In this document: positions 41,251 through 49,672 of the stretch, in pieces
Numbering within the stretch: the stretch's first letter is position 1
Layout: the number at the start of each line of letters is the position of its first letter
Assembly: GCA_021781615.1 (NCBI GenBank)
Contig: JAJXWM010000004.1
Location: 1-64,000, forward strand
Length of the DNA stretch: 64,000 nucleotides
Reading direction: 5' to 3'
Origin: Pseudomonadota bacterium
GTDB lineage: Bacteria > Pseudomonadota > Gammaproteobacteria > UBA9339
The notes under the pieces: generated by a model
Database searches by the model: none
The model's input: the letters and a program-made list of their open reading frames with translations, nothing else
What the model was told of the DNA's origin: nothing
Position numbers and translations under genes: made by a program

Positions 41251-42681
41251 ATGTACGATATAAGTATAATCGGCGGCGGAATTATTGGCTCGGCAATTGC
41301 AAGAGAACTCGCAAGATATAATTTTAAGATCTGTTTAATAGAAAAAAATGAAGATATCGGCACTGGAACTACCAAAGCTAATAGCGGCATAGTCCACGGC
41401 GGATACTCAGACAACCCCAAAACCATAAAATCAAAGTTTTGCGCCAAAGGTAATCTCATGTATAAAAAGCTTAATGATGAGCTTAACTTTGGCTTCATGC
41501 AAACCGGGGCTTTCGTCATTGGTTTTAATGAACAAGACAAACAAAAAATCCAAGAACTCTTTTCCTATGGCAAAACCAACGGCGTTCCCGATTTACAAAT
41601 CGTCGATGGCGACTTCGTCAGAGATAAAGAGCCGCATTTAAACCAAGATATAACCGTAGCTCTTTATTGCCCGACATCTGGCATCACCTCACCTTATGAA
41701 TTTGCTATTGCTCTCGCAGAAAATGCTGTACAAAACGGCACTGAATTAAAACTAAATACCAAAGTAACCGCAATTAACAAATTAGAAAACCACTTTGCCC
41801 TAACAACTAATCAAGAAAAAATCTCCACTAAAATAGTAATCAATGCTGCTGGTTTATACGCCGATGAAATTGCCAACATGGTTGGTCTCAATGAATTCAC
41901 CATCAAACCACGAGCCGGACAATATTTATTGTTTGACAAAGAGGAAGGTCATTTAGTCAACACGACAATTTTTCAGACGCCGAACGAAATTAGTAAAGGA
42001 ATCTTAGTAACCAGAACTTATCATGGCAACTTACTAATTGGACCAGATGCCACTATGGCTCCAGATAAAGATTATTCGGATACTACCGCCGAAAATATTA
42101 ATACCATTATAGCCACGGCCAAAAGATCTCTACCATATTTTGATCTTTGCAAAGTTATAACCTGTTTTGCCGGCAATCGCGCATTTGCTGACACTCACGA
42201 TTTCATCATTGGCGAAAGTAAAGTCAAAGGATTTATTAATGTTGCAGGCATTGAATCACCAGGGTTAACTGCCGCCCCGGCAATTGCTAAACACATTGCA
42301 GAAATTGTAACTACAAGCGGCCACCTAACCCCAACTATTAAGCATGACTTCAATCCTTACCGTAAACCCTACAAAACCTTAGCCAACATACAAGAACACG
42401 ACCTCAATGAACTCATTAAAAAAGAAGATGACTATGGCTGCATAATCTGCCGATGCGAAACAGTTTCTTTAGGAGAAATTCGTGATAGTCTACATCGAAA
42501 TATTCCAGTTGACTCTTTAGACGCAATTAAACGCCGCACCCGCGCGGGCATGGGCCGCTGTCAGGGGGGATTTTGCACCCCGAAGATCATGGAAGTAATT
42601 AACAAAGAGCTAAATATTCCCAAAGAAAAAATAACCAAAAAAGGTGATGGATCTTGGTTGGTTTCAGGAAGAACTAAATGA
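41251..42681 (+). CDS. FAD-dependent glycerol-3-phosphate dehydrogenase, GlpA-like with BFD domain
   Basis: 476 residues. A FAD-binding Rossmann motif (YDISIIGGGIIGSAIARELA), the TKANSGIVHGGY segment of GlpA/GlpD-like DAO-fold enzymes, and a C-terminal iron-sulfur domain with CIICRCE...GMGRCQGGFC (four-Cys BFD-like cluster). This architecture is typical of anaerobic GlpA in Firmicutes and Thermotogae. The ATG at 41251 follows GGAG by 8 bases. It overlaps the next gene by 4 bases. Predicted to oxidise glycerol-3-phosphate or a related polyol phosphate. Confidence 0.87.
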   Translation: MYDISIIGGGIIGSAIARELARYNFKICLIEKNEDIGTGTTKANSGIVHGGYSDNPKTIKSKFCAKGNLMYKKLNDELNFGFMQTGAFVIGFNEQDKQKIQELFSYGKTNGVPDLQIVDGDFVRDKEPHLNQDITVALYCPTSGITSPYEFAIALAENAVQNGTELKLNTKVTAINKLENHFALTTNQEKISTKIVINAAGLYADEIANMVGLNEFTIKPRAGQYLLFDKEEGHLVNTTIFQTPNEISKGILVTRTYHGNLLIGPDATMAPDKDYSDTTAENINTIIATAKRSLPYFDLCKVITCFAGNRAFADTHDFIIGESKVKGFINVAGIESPGLTAAPAIAKHIAEIVTTSGHLTPTIKHDFNPYRKPYKTLANIQEHDLNELIKKEDDYGCIICRCETVSLGEIRDSLHRNIPVDSLDAIKRRTRAGMGRCQGGFCTPKIMEVINKELNIPKEKITKKGDGSWLVSGRTK

Positions 42682-43937
42682 AGAACTATGACCTGATAGT
42701 AGTCGGAGGGGGACCAGCCGGCATCGCCGCAGCCCTTGCCGCACACCAAAATAATATCAAAAATATTTTAATTATTGAACGAGACTGCGAACTTGGAGGT
42801 ATTCTAAACCAGTGTATTCATAATGGTTTTGGGCTACATCATTTCAAAAAAGAATTAACTGGACCAGAATATAGTAATTTAATTATCCAAGAGCTCCTCA
42901 AAACCAATGTTGAATTCCTAACCAACACTATGGTGCTAAAAATAGAACCTAATCGCACTGTACACGCAATTAATAGCAATAATGGTCACATGAAAATTAA
43001 TGCTAAAGCAGTAGTACTTGCCATGGGATGTCGCGAAAGAACTCGGGGCGCAATTAGAATTCACGGCAGTAGGCCAGCCGGAGTATACGCTGCTGGCACC
43101 GCCCAAAGACTGGTAAATATAGATGGTTATATGCCTGGGAAAAAAGTAGTAATTCTCGGCTCAGGAGACATTGGCTTAATTATGGCCAGGCGCATGACCC
43201 TAGAAGGAGCAAAAGTTGAAGCAGTATTTGAGATACTTCCATATTCAAATGGGTTAAAAAGAAACATTGTCCAATGTTTGGATGACTTTAATATTCCACT
43301 TATTCTTAGTACCACCATTACCAAAATTCATGGCGAAAAGAGAGTAGAAGGAGTAACTATCGCCAAAGTTGATGCTTCTCTAGTCCCTCAGGAAAACACC
43401 AAAGAATTTATTCCATGTGATACCGTCTTATTATCAATAGGTTTAATTCCAGAAAATGAAATTTCTCGCGCTGCTCTAATAGATATTGATCAGAAAACTA
43501 ATGGCCCCGTCGTCGGCGAGCTAAGGCAAACATGCAAAGAGGGTATTTTTGCCTGCGGCAACGTTTTACATGTACATGATTTAGTTGATTTTGTCAGCGA
43601 AGAAGGGCAACTTGCCGGACTTGGTGCAGCACAATATATTAAAAATCAATTAGATACCAGTTTCACCCATACCACTACCGCCGCAAGTGGGATTAATTAT
43701 ATTATCCCCCAGAAAATAAATATAAATAATGTATCAGATACAGTTAAACTATTTATGCGCGTTAAAAATATTTTTGAAGATAGCATAATTAACGTTTATC
43801 TTGGCGATAGAATTATTGCTTGTAAAAAAGAACGTAAGTTTTTACCAGCAGAAATGGTAAGTTTTGATATTAATAAACAAGATTTAATAAATAGCACAGA
43901 AAAAGAACTGATAATAAAGATAGAACCGATTAAATAA
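42678..43937 (+). CDS. FAD/NAD(P)-dependent oxidoreductase of GlpA-associated operon
   Basis: 419 residues. Two dinucleotide-binding motifs: YDLIVVGGGPAGIAAALAA at the start and KKVVILGSGDIGLIMARRM in the middle. The segment ERDCELGGILNQCIHNGFGLHHF carries two conserved cysteines typical of this subgroup. It probably passes electrons from the GlpA-like subunit. Four-base overlaps and codirectional order with its neighbours support one complex with the GlpA-like and DUF1667 proteins. Confidence 0.83.
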   Translation: MKNYDLIVVGGGPAGIAAALAAHQNNIKNILIIERDCELGGILNQCIHNGFGLHHFKKELTGPEYSNLIIQELLKTNVEFLTNTMVLKIEPNRTVHAINSNNGHMKINAKAVVLAMGCRERTRGAIRIHGSRPAGVYAAGTAQRLVNIDGYMPGKKVVILGSGDIGLIMARRMTLEGAKVEAVFEILPYSNGLKRNIVQCLDDFNIPLILSTTITKIHGEKRVEGVTIAKVDASLVPQENTKEFIPCDTVLLSIGLIPENEISRAALIDIDQKTNGPVVGELRQTCKEGIFACGNVLHVHDLVDFVSEEGQLAGLGAAQYIKNQLDTSFTHTTTAASGINYIIPQKININNVSDTVKLFMRVKNIFEDSIINVYLGDRIIACKKERKFLPAEMVSFDINKQDLINSTEKELIIKIEPIK

Positions 43938-43939
43938 TT

Positions 43940-44326
43940 ATGTCACCAATAAAAACAAACATGGTTTGCACCTGCTGTCCACTTGGCTGCCAGATGGACA
44001 TAACCAAAAGCGGGGGTGAATACTTAGTAACTAACAATAAATGCCCCCGTGGCAAAAAATACGCCCTTGAGGAGCTAACGGCACCCCAAAGAACCATAAC
44101 TAGCACCGTAAAAATCACCGATAGCCATAATCCCGTAATTCCAGTTAAAACCGATCAACCAGTTCCCAAAGAGAAACTCTTTACCATTATGAAAATTCTT
44201 GCTAGTGTTACAGTTAAGTCGCCGGTTAAAGTTGGTGATATAATTATAAAAAATATAGCAAGTACCGGAGCAAATATAGTTGCTACTAGGACGGTTGATG
44301 CGAATAGCGCAGCCGACAAAGTATAA
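43940..44326 (+). CDS. DUF1667 cysteine-rich protein
   Basis: 128 residues. An N-terminal cluster of cysteines (MVCTCCPLGCQMDI, then NKCPRGKKYALEE) is characteristic of DUF1667 and could bind an iron-sulfur cluster or zinc. The family almost always lies beside the two oxidoreductases just upstream. It starts 2 bases after the preceding stop codon. The role is presumed to be the third subunit of the complex. Confidence 0.85.
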   Translation: MSPIKTNMVCTCCPLGCQMDITKSGGEYLVTNNKCPRGKKYALEELTAPQRTITSTVKITDSHNPVIPVKTDQPVPKEKLFTIMKILASVTVKSPVKVGDIIIKNIASTGANIVATRTVDANSAADKV

Positions 44327-44346
44327 ACTTAATTAGCGAAGGATAT

Positions 44347-44435
44347 GGAGAGGTGTCCGAGCGGCCGAAGGAGCATGACTGGAAATCATGTATACGCTCT
44401 GCGTATCGCGGGTTCGAATCCCGCCCTCTCCACCA
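44347..44435 (+). tRNA. tRNA-Ser(GGA)
   Basis: Acceptor arms ggagagg/cctctcc, anticodon loop around GGA (ctggaaa), the long variable arm of serine tRNAs (atacgc...gcgtat), the T-loop ggttcgaatc and encoded CCA at 44433-44435. The discriminator base reads A, where the other serine tRNA in this window and most bacterial serine tRNAs have G. Confidence 0.95.
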
Positions 44436-44488
44436 AATAAAACTTAATAAAAACCTCAGATAAAAAAATATTATTTTTCTTAGGACTC

Positions 44489-45436
44489 ATGCTTATGACC
44501 TTAATTTCCTTTGCCAGCACCCAAATAGAACCGTTGCTTACTCATAATAGTACAGATAAAAACTTCGACTTGTCTATTTATGAGAAAAATCTTCGAGAAA
44601 GAACATCCTTAACCGTTCCTCTCGAAAAGGCGCTAGATATTCTGAAGCAACTATCCCAATTTGAACTCGGTCGATTTTTACTAGCAAACAAAGGACTTAA
44701 CGGCTACTGGACCTCATATACCATCATCCACGGCCCTAAAAAAACAAGTTTAACCCCTTTAGAAAAATGGCTGCTAAATAAAGCACCATCAGTAAAAGCA
44801 ACGCAAGCCCGTTTTCAGATTTTCCAACAACAACTTCAAAACTATTTAAAAAGTGAAAGTAAAGTGGCCTCCATTCCTTGTGGTTTAATGGATGAGTTAT
44901 TGGGACTAGATTATAGTAACACCAAAGATATTAGAATTACTGGCATCGACCTAGATGAAAAATCATTACAATTAGCCAAAGAAAATGCCACAAAATATAA
45001 AATTGATAATATTGAACTTACGAAAAAAAATGCCTGGAATCTAGGCGTTACTGAAGAATACGATATCATTACCAGTAATGGCTTAAATATCTACGAACCA
45101 TCTAACGAAAAAGTAATCCTGTTATATAAAGAATTTTATAAAGCGCTTAAACCAAATGGCATATTAGTTACAAGTTTTTTAACACCGCCACCAACCCTAT
45201 CCAAACAATCCCCTTGGGAAAACTACAGCACCGAAGATGCTTTAAAACAAAAAGTTATCTTCAGCGACATTATTCAAGCAACTTGGCAGGTATTCCGTAC
45301 CGAAGCTGAAACACGTGAACAGCTTAAAATAGCTGGTTTTACAGTCATTGATGTTATTTGTGACGACCAAGGAATATTTCCAACAGTTGTTGCACAAAAA
45401 ATTACCAGAGATTCTTTCAAAAAAGGTGATTTATAA
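44489..45436 (+). CDS. Class I SAM-dependent methyltransferase
   Basis: 315 residues. The SAM-binding region runs from VASIPCGLMDELLGLD to ITGIDLDEKSLQLAKENA, followed by YDIITSNGLNIYEP, FYKALKPNGILVTSFL and a late GFTVIDV strand, an ordinary class I methyltransferase fold. The N-terminal 120 residues are helical and give no further clue. The start ATG at 44489 follows AGGA; another ATG two codons later is possible. Substrate unknown; no functional neighbour. Confidence 0.75.
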   Translation: MLMTLISFASTQIEPLLTHNSTDKNFDLSIYEKNLRERTSLTVPLEKALDILKQLSQFELGRFLLANKGLNGYWTSYTIIHGPKKTSLTPLEKWLLNKAPSVKATQARFQIFQQQLQNYLKSESKVASIPCGLMDELLGLDYSNTKDIRITGIDLDEKSLQLAKENATKYKIDNIELTKKNAWNLGVTEEYDIITSNGLNIYEPSNEKVILLYKEFYKALKPNGILVTSFLTPPPTLSKQSPWENYSTEDALKQKVIFSDIIQATWQVFRTEAETREQLKIAGFTVIDVICDDQGIFPTVVAQKITRDSFKKGDL

Positions 45437-45461
45437 AATCGGCAATAATAATATTATTATT

Positions 45462-45625
45462 AACACCTGACATACTTTATTTCTGACTTACAATCGTCAA
45501 ATTTACCCCCTACACCCCACGTCATTGCCCGATTAAGCTTGTCCCGTTATGTTTTAAAACGGGATCGGGCAATCTCATCGAGATCGACCGGTCAAGCCGG
45601 GCGATGACGAATAATGTCAGGTGTT
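45462..45625. repeat. Nested palindromic intergenic element
   Basis: Outer arms aacacctgacat (45462-45473) and atgtcaggtgtt (45614-45625) enclose cgtcattgcccg and cgggcgatgacg (45520-45609), which in turn enclose cccgttatgttttaaaacgggatcgggc. Three nested inverted repeats make one large fold. It resembles REP/palindromic elements and codes for nothing obvious. It follows the methyltransferase gene. Confidence 0.7.
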
Positions 45626-45640
45626 ATGAATAATAATAGA

Positions 45641-45780
45641 CTCCTTGCATAACCAAGCATTTTGACATAATACAAAGCGCACATGAAGCGAGCAAGCGGA
45701 GTTTAACTTTTAGGTAAATGAGCATTGCGAACGAATGTGCAACGCAGTAGTATGGCAAAAGACGCAGGTTATGCAAAAAG
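45641..45780. repeat. Terminal-inverted-repeat element (TTGCATAACC...GGTTATGCAA)
   Basis: Left end ctccttgcataacc (45641-45654) and right end ggttatgcaa (45767-45776) are inverted copies. The right part, caaaagacgcaggttatgca, recurs with small changes at 26712-26740 between two exporter genes. It overlaps any long start of the glycosyltransferase frame, which argues for the downstream ATG there. Confidence 0.65.
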
Positions 45781-45835
45781 CCTAATTTCTCAACTTGACA
45801 TTATATCGACAGATGCTACGCTTTTGATCAAGACT

Positions 45836-46648
45836 ATGTCACTCAACTTACAAAACAAAAATAATATTAACCGACCATTATCTGAAATAGCAGTTAGCTA
45901 TATCATTAACTTAGATAAATCAAAAGAACGCTATAATTATATACAAAAAAATGTAATCCCCTTGGGACTCAAAGTAGAAAGAATATCAGCGGTAGCAGGA
46001 GATACCTTATCAGAAGCAGAGTTAAATACTAAAGCTGATTTAAAAACTTTTGAACAGCTACTCGGACACCTACCAAATCTAGGCACAATAGGATGTTCCT
46101 TAAGCCACATAAAAACTTGGAAAACTTTTTTAGCTTCTAACTTCGAATATGCGATCATATTCGAAGACGACGTAAGTTTTGACTACACAAAACTTTTATC
46201 AACTATCGAAGAACTAATACCAAACAATTCTCTATGGGACATAGTCAGCTTCGATTTGCTACATCATGGCACACCGCTTACCATCAAAAAGTTATCAAAC
46301 AATCAAAGATTAGTTTTTTATCTCACAGAAGTAACAAAGTCTGGAACTTATATTATCAATAGGAAAGCTGCAGCAAAATTATTAGAAAAAGCTTTGCCAA
46401 TAAAAATGCCTATAGATTACTATCTTACCAGTGCCTGGGAGTTTGGCCTTAAGTTCTCCGGCATAGAACCTCGACTTGTAAATCAGACATTTGGCAATTC
46501 TGATATTCTTTGTACAAAACAGCTAAAAAACAAAAATAAAACCTTATCGTTTAAAATAAGGCGCAACGCATATAAGTTACGATCTTACACAATAAGATTT
46601 TTGTACAACTTCAAAATATATATATGTACTAAAATTCGAAATAAATAA
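45836..46648 (+). CDS. Glycosyltransferase family 25 (LPS or glycan decoration)
   Basis: About 270 residues. Family 25 marks: YIINLDKSKERYNYIQKNV near the N-terminus, VERISAVAGD, GTIGCSLSHIKTWKTF, and the acidic metal/sugar site IIFEDDVSFDY. The C-terminal 30 residues are strongly basic, suggesting membrane association. The ATG at 45836 is chosen because the upstream part of the open frame lies in a repeat element and starts with TTG. Likely adds a sugar to lipooligosaccharide; it stands alone. Confidence 0.83.
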   Translation: MSLNLQNKNNINRPLSEIAVSYIINLDKSKERYNYIQKNVIPLGLKVERISAVAGDTLSEAELNTKADLKTFEQLLGHLPNLGTIGCSLSHIKTWKTFLASNFEYAIIFEDDVSFDYTKLLSTIEELIPNNSLWDIVSFDLLHHGTPLTIKKLSNNQRLVFYLTEVTKSGTYIINRKAAAKLLEKALPIKMPIDYYLTSAWEFGLKFSGIEPRLVNQTFGNSDILCTKQLKNKNKTLSFKIRRNAYKLRSYTIRFLYNFKIYICTKIRNK

Positions 46649-46685
46649 CAATATTATTATTTATTATCAATAAGTTAAATAATTT

Positions 46686-47134
46686 ATGAGTTCTTACGCT
46701 TGGTACTAGTTATTGATAAAACCATCTTGGGCACCACCTGCTTGGGTTCTTGGCCAAATATGGACTGTACTGTATATAATCATAGCTATTACTTTTGGTA
46801 CAGTTTTTTACAAGGTGATTAACAAAAAGTTGCCTATAAATATCTCCGTACTGCTCCTATTAAATCCTATATTCAATTTCTCCTTTTTTCCTACACAATT
46901 CAACCATCAAAAACAATTTTATTGCCATAGTCGACATTATTTTGGTTCTTATAACTATCATATGTACTACAATCCTAAAAAGAGCAATTGGAACCTACCG
47001 CTCTTTCTATTCTTTTTAGGATGATTATCATTTACCCACGCCATAAAGGGATAACTATTGCCAACATTCCACATCTAATCTTGGTAATATTCGCTACCGT
47101 GCTGCAACTAACCATAACTTATCTCAACTCATGA
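46686..47134 (+). pseudogene. tspO/MBR (tryptophan-rich sensory protein) pseudogene
   Basis: The sequence reads MSSYAWY, then an in-frame TAG at 46707-46709, then LLIKPSWAPPAWVLGQIWTV, a TspO N-terminus. The frame shifts near 46905, after which IKNNFIAIVDIILVLITIIC continues helix 4. A final part in a third frame gives NIPHLILVIFATVLQLTITY and ends with LNS and TGA at 47134, the family C-terminus. A hairpin repeat (46972-47022) sits between the last two parts. At least one nonsense and two frame disruptions make a functional protein unlikely. Confidence 0.85.
46972..47022. repeat. CCTAAAAAGAGC hairpin element inside tspO
   Basis: Arms atcctaaaaagag (46972-46984) and attctttttaggat (47009-47022), with agagc/gctct extending the pairing. 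It is a diverged copy of the perfect hairpin at 54464-54505. Reading of tspO changes frame across it, consistent with insertion into the gene. Confidence 0.65.
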
Positions 47135-47211
47135 TAATATATTAATTATCAACATGTTGTATCAAAAAATTTCTTTAGCAGATTTTTCTATTAATTTATA
47201 TCATAAAAAGT

Positions 47212-47240
47212 TTGCTGCCATAAACCTTTTTAGTTAGAAT
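47212..47240 (+). promoter_or_regulatory. Sigma-70 promoter of the SRP RNA gene
   Basis: TTGCTG (47212-47217) and TAGAAT (47235-47240) are separated by exactly 17 bases. The predicted 5' end of the RNA, 47247, lies 7 bases after the -10 box, the expected distance. Confidence 0.75.
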
Positions 47241-47246
47241 CGTTTT

Positions 47247-47350
47247 GCCTTTTGCTGGTCCTTTTATAACGATATTTTGTCAACCCCGCCAGGTCTGGAA
47301 AGAAGCAACGGTAGCAAAAGATTCGGGTAAAAAGTAAACTAGCAAGAGGC
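47247..47350 (+). ncRNA. ffs: 4.5S signal recognition particle RNA
   Basis: The Ffh-binding domain is clear: gtcaaccccgccagg, then tctggaaagaagcaacggta, matching the conserved GGAAGGAAGCA-type internal loops of bacterial SRP RNA. The ends gccttttgctggt (47247-47259) and actagcaagaggc (47338-47350) pair over 13 positions to close the rod. The length of about 104 is typical of the small bacterial form. With Ffh it targets membrane proteins to the translocase. Confidence 0.93.
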
Positions 47351-47504
47351 TTATTTTAAATTTGACCATTTTTTAAACATCCCTCTGCATTCTATTCACC
47401 TGTAACCTTCAGATTATATTGCATCATTCGCCACAATAGTAGTAAAATGACCAAAACGTTTATGGATAAAAATACATTATTTCTCAATAATATAATTGCG
47501 TTAT

Positions 47505-48857
47505 ATGCCAAAAGAGAAAAGGACATTAGTTGAGGAACTAACTTGGTCAGAAGTTAGAGATACGGTGTCAAAAACCAGCAGAGAACTTTCTGACATCATA
47601 GACGAGATATCGCCGGGGAAAGAATTCATCGTTTTCAAAGTACTCTACCCTTTTGGATCAAAAATATTAAGCGAAAATTCATTCTATTTACCAAAAAATA
47701 GCGAAAATGAAAGCAACGACAACATCAAAGGTAAATTATCTTACAGCAAGGTACCTTTAGGCATAATTACTAAAAATACTGCAGAGTTATTCTTCGATAT
47801 TCATAGGAAAATATTTTCTCTGGCAGTCTTTGGCAAAGGCTTGGAAATTGGTATCTTGGAACATCTCGGATGGTCAAGCAACTATAATATCACCTCTGGA
47901 GCTCGCTCCTTATACATGCTTCCAAAAATTAGCGAGGCACTATCACATAAGCAACTAAAAAAGAAATTTGGAATAACAGAGTCTCCACCCAAACATTTTT
48001 ACGATCACTGGCAAGTGTTTTCCCAACTTTCTCAAAGCAGTAATTTTTCGAGCCATTGGTTTTGCGAAATAGTTTTTTTATCAAATAAATGGATAGAACC
48101 AATAAAAAAAGATCCAGCTTGGTCTAAATTAGCGTTATACATTAGTCAAAAAGGCTGGCAACAATCAGGCTATGGCCGCAAAAAAGCAGCTTTAGACATA
48201 GTTTGGGAAATATTCGTTAAGTCACTAAGCAATAAAGAGTTGAAATTTGATCCTTACGTTGTGGATACTCTGAAACATATAATTTATATCAGTACCGGAG
48301 CTATCCCCGCTAGCGCACCATCAATAGGGACCGAAGAAGCCGGACCGCTAAAAAACATTCAGATGATTTACGAAGATTCTCAAGGGTACGGCCTTGAAGA
48401 ATATATAGCAACCATCATGCACCCTCAGTATTTCTCTACCAAGAGTCAAAATTCCGTTTACTATTCATTGCAACTACCAAATCTTTTAGAATCTCTCCCG
48501 AGAACCAAAAAAGTCACTAGCGTCATAGATAATATACGAGAATTAAGTGAACTACTGAATTGTTTTTTAAATAAAGACACTGAACCATGGTCGAAAATAC
48601 CCATAGGCAATACTTTATTGATCGACATTATTAAGGAGTTACAAATAGACTACTTCCATGGTGATATGTTCGCATATGGTGATTTAATCAAGTCTAGCCT
48701 AAAAATGCCAGATCTTGATTCGAGACTAAAATACAACCCATCAAACAACAAAAAAAGGGTGTTCGCTAGCAACAGTTCCTTTTTACGAGGATGTGTAAGA
48801 ATATCTGCTAAATCACCACCTGCCGAACCAAGCAAAGATCAACTACTTAATCTATAA
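47505..48857 (+). CDS. Uncharacterised protein
   Basis: About 450 residues; I do not recognise the family. The ATG at 47505 (MPKEKRTLVEELTW) is preferred over a TTG three codons earlier. No signal peptide or membrane segment is visible. The composition is that of a soluble, mainly helical protein with many Trp/Tyr/Phe residues (for example WEIFVKSLSN, PWSKIPIGNT). It ends near GCVRISAKSPPAEPSK. The uninterrupted frame and codon use like its neighbours support a real gene. It stands alone, so context gives no role. Confidence 0.6.
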   Translation: MPKEKRTLVEELTWSEVRDTVSKTSRELSDIIDEISPGKEFIVFKVLYPFGSKILSENSFYLPKNSENESNDNIKGKLSYSKVPLGIITKNTAELFFDIHRKIFSLAVFGKGLEIGILEHLGWSSNYNITSGARSLYMLPKISEALSHKQLKKKFGITESPPKHFYDHWQVFSQLSQSSNFSSHWFCEIVFLSNKWIEPIKKDPAWSKLALYISQKGWQQSGYGRKKAALDIVWEIFVKSLSNKELKFDPYVVDTLKHIIYISTGAIPASAPSIGTEEAGPLKNIQMIYEDSQGYGLEEYIATIMHPQYFSTKSQNSVYYSLQLPNLLESLPRTKKVTSVIDNIRELSELLNCFLNKDTEPWSKIPIGNTLLIDIIKELQIDYFHGDMFAYGDLIKSSLKMPDLDSRLKYNPSNNKKRVFASNSSFLRGCVRISAKSPPAEPSKDQLLNL

Positions 48858-49672
48858 AACCATAAGTATTTTCTTCTCTGCTAATCAACTTCATAAACCA
48901 ATTTAGCATATTATCTACTCCCTCCGAAAAAAGTTCCCAGTAACTACCTGAATCGTTATACACAAATTCAAGTGTGTCGCTAGTTTTAAAGCCGTATTGC
49001 ACACATCCATGCATACAACAGCGGTAAAACTAACGACGACGCTTGGGGATATCGTATCATCCTGAACGATATAACTCCCTCAATAACATTCAGCACGTTG
49101 CACAGCCAACCTCATTTATCTCAACTACGCTAACTACGCAACTTACTAAAACCTTCGTACCACCTAAAACAACATTTCTAAATTTTATCTTCTACTTTCT
49201 ATCTTCTTCTTATCTGAACTCTTAAGGTTTACTTAAGCTTTACATGGTGCATATTTAATATCATCGAAGAGGGAAAAGATATATCGTACTTTTAATCGAT
49301 TATTTATCCTATAAGATATTGTTAATAAATCATTAAAAGAAATTAACCTAAAAAATATAATTATTAAAATTTAGCGGTAGTTATTAGTATGGGTATTTTG
49401 CACCCAAAAATCGTTATAACAAAAAATCGTTTATTTTCAAGCTATTAGACATAAATGATCACTACAGGAAATGATGCTTTATTTATAAACACAATAATTA
49501 ATTAAAAAATAACTGCTTTACAGGTAATTAAAGACTTTATTTTTATCTTTTTTGTAAAGGGTTTAAGGAGTGTTTTTTGAACACCCAGCATGATGGCTGC
49601 AAAAAAATAATGATTTTTTAAAATCTAAGGATCAAACCTTGACCTATATTTTCTAACAGCAAGACACAACGA
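48858..49672. other. Gene-poor interval of 815 bases
   Basis: No protein gene or structured RNA that I can support. The only open frame of note (49043-49225) lacks a ribosome binding site and resembles nothing. The right half is very AT-rich. It may contain decayed coding sequence. Confidence 0.5.

Noticed and set aside
41187-41540. Minus-strand frame over the start of the GlpA-like gene
   Set aside because: Antisense to the FAD-binding motif of a clearly real gene.
45725-45835. Longer N-terminus for the glycosyltransferase
   Set aside because: It starts with TTG and lies within an inverted-repeat element; the family motif begins well after the ATG at 45836.
49043-49225. 60-residue frame in the gene-poor interval
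   Set aside because: No ribosome binding site, Thr/Ser-rich low-information translation and no resemblance to any known small protein.
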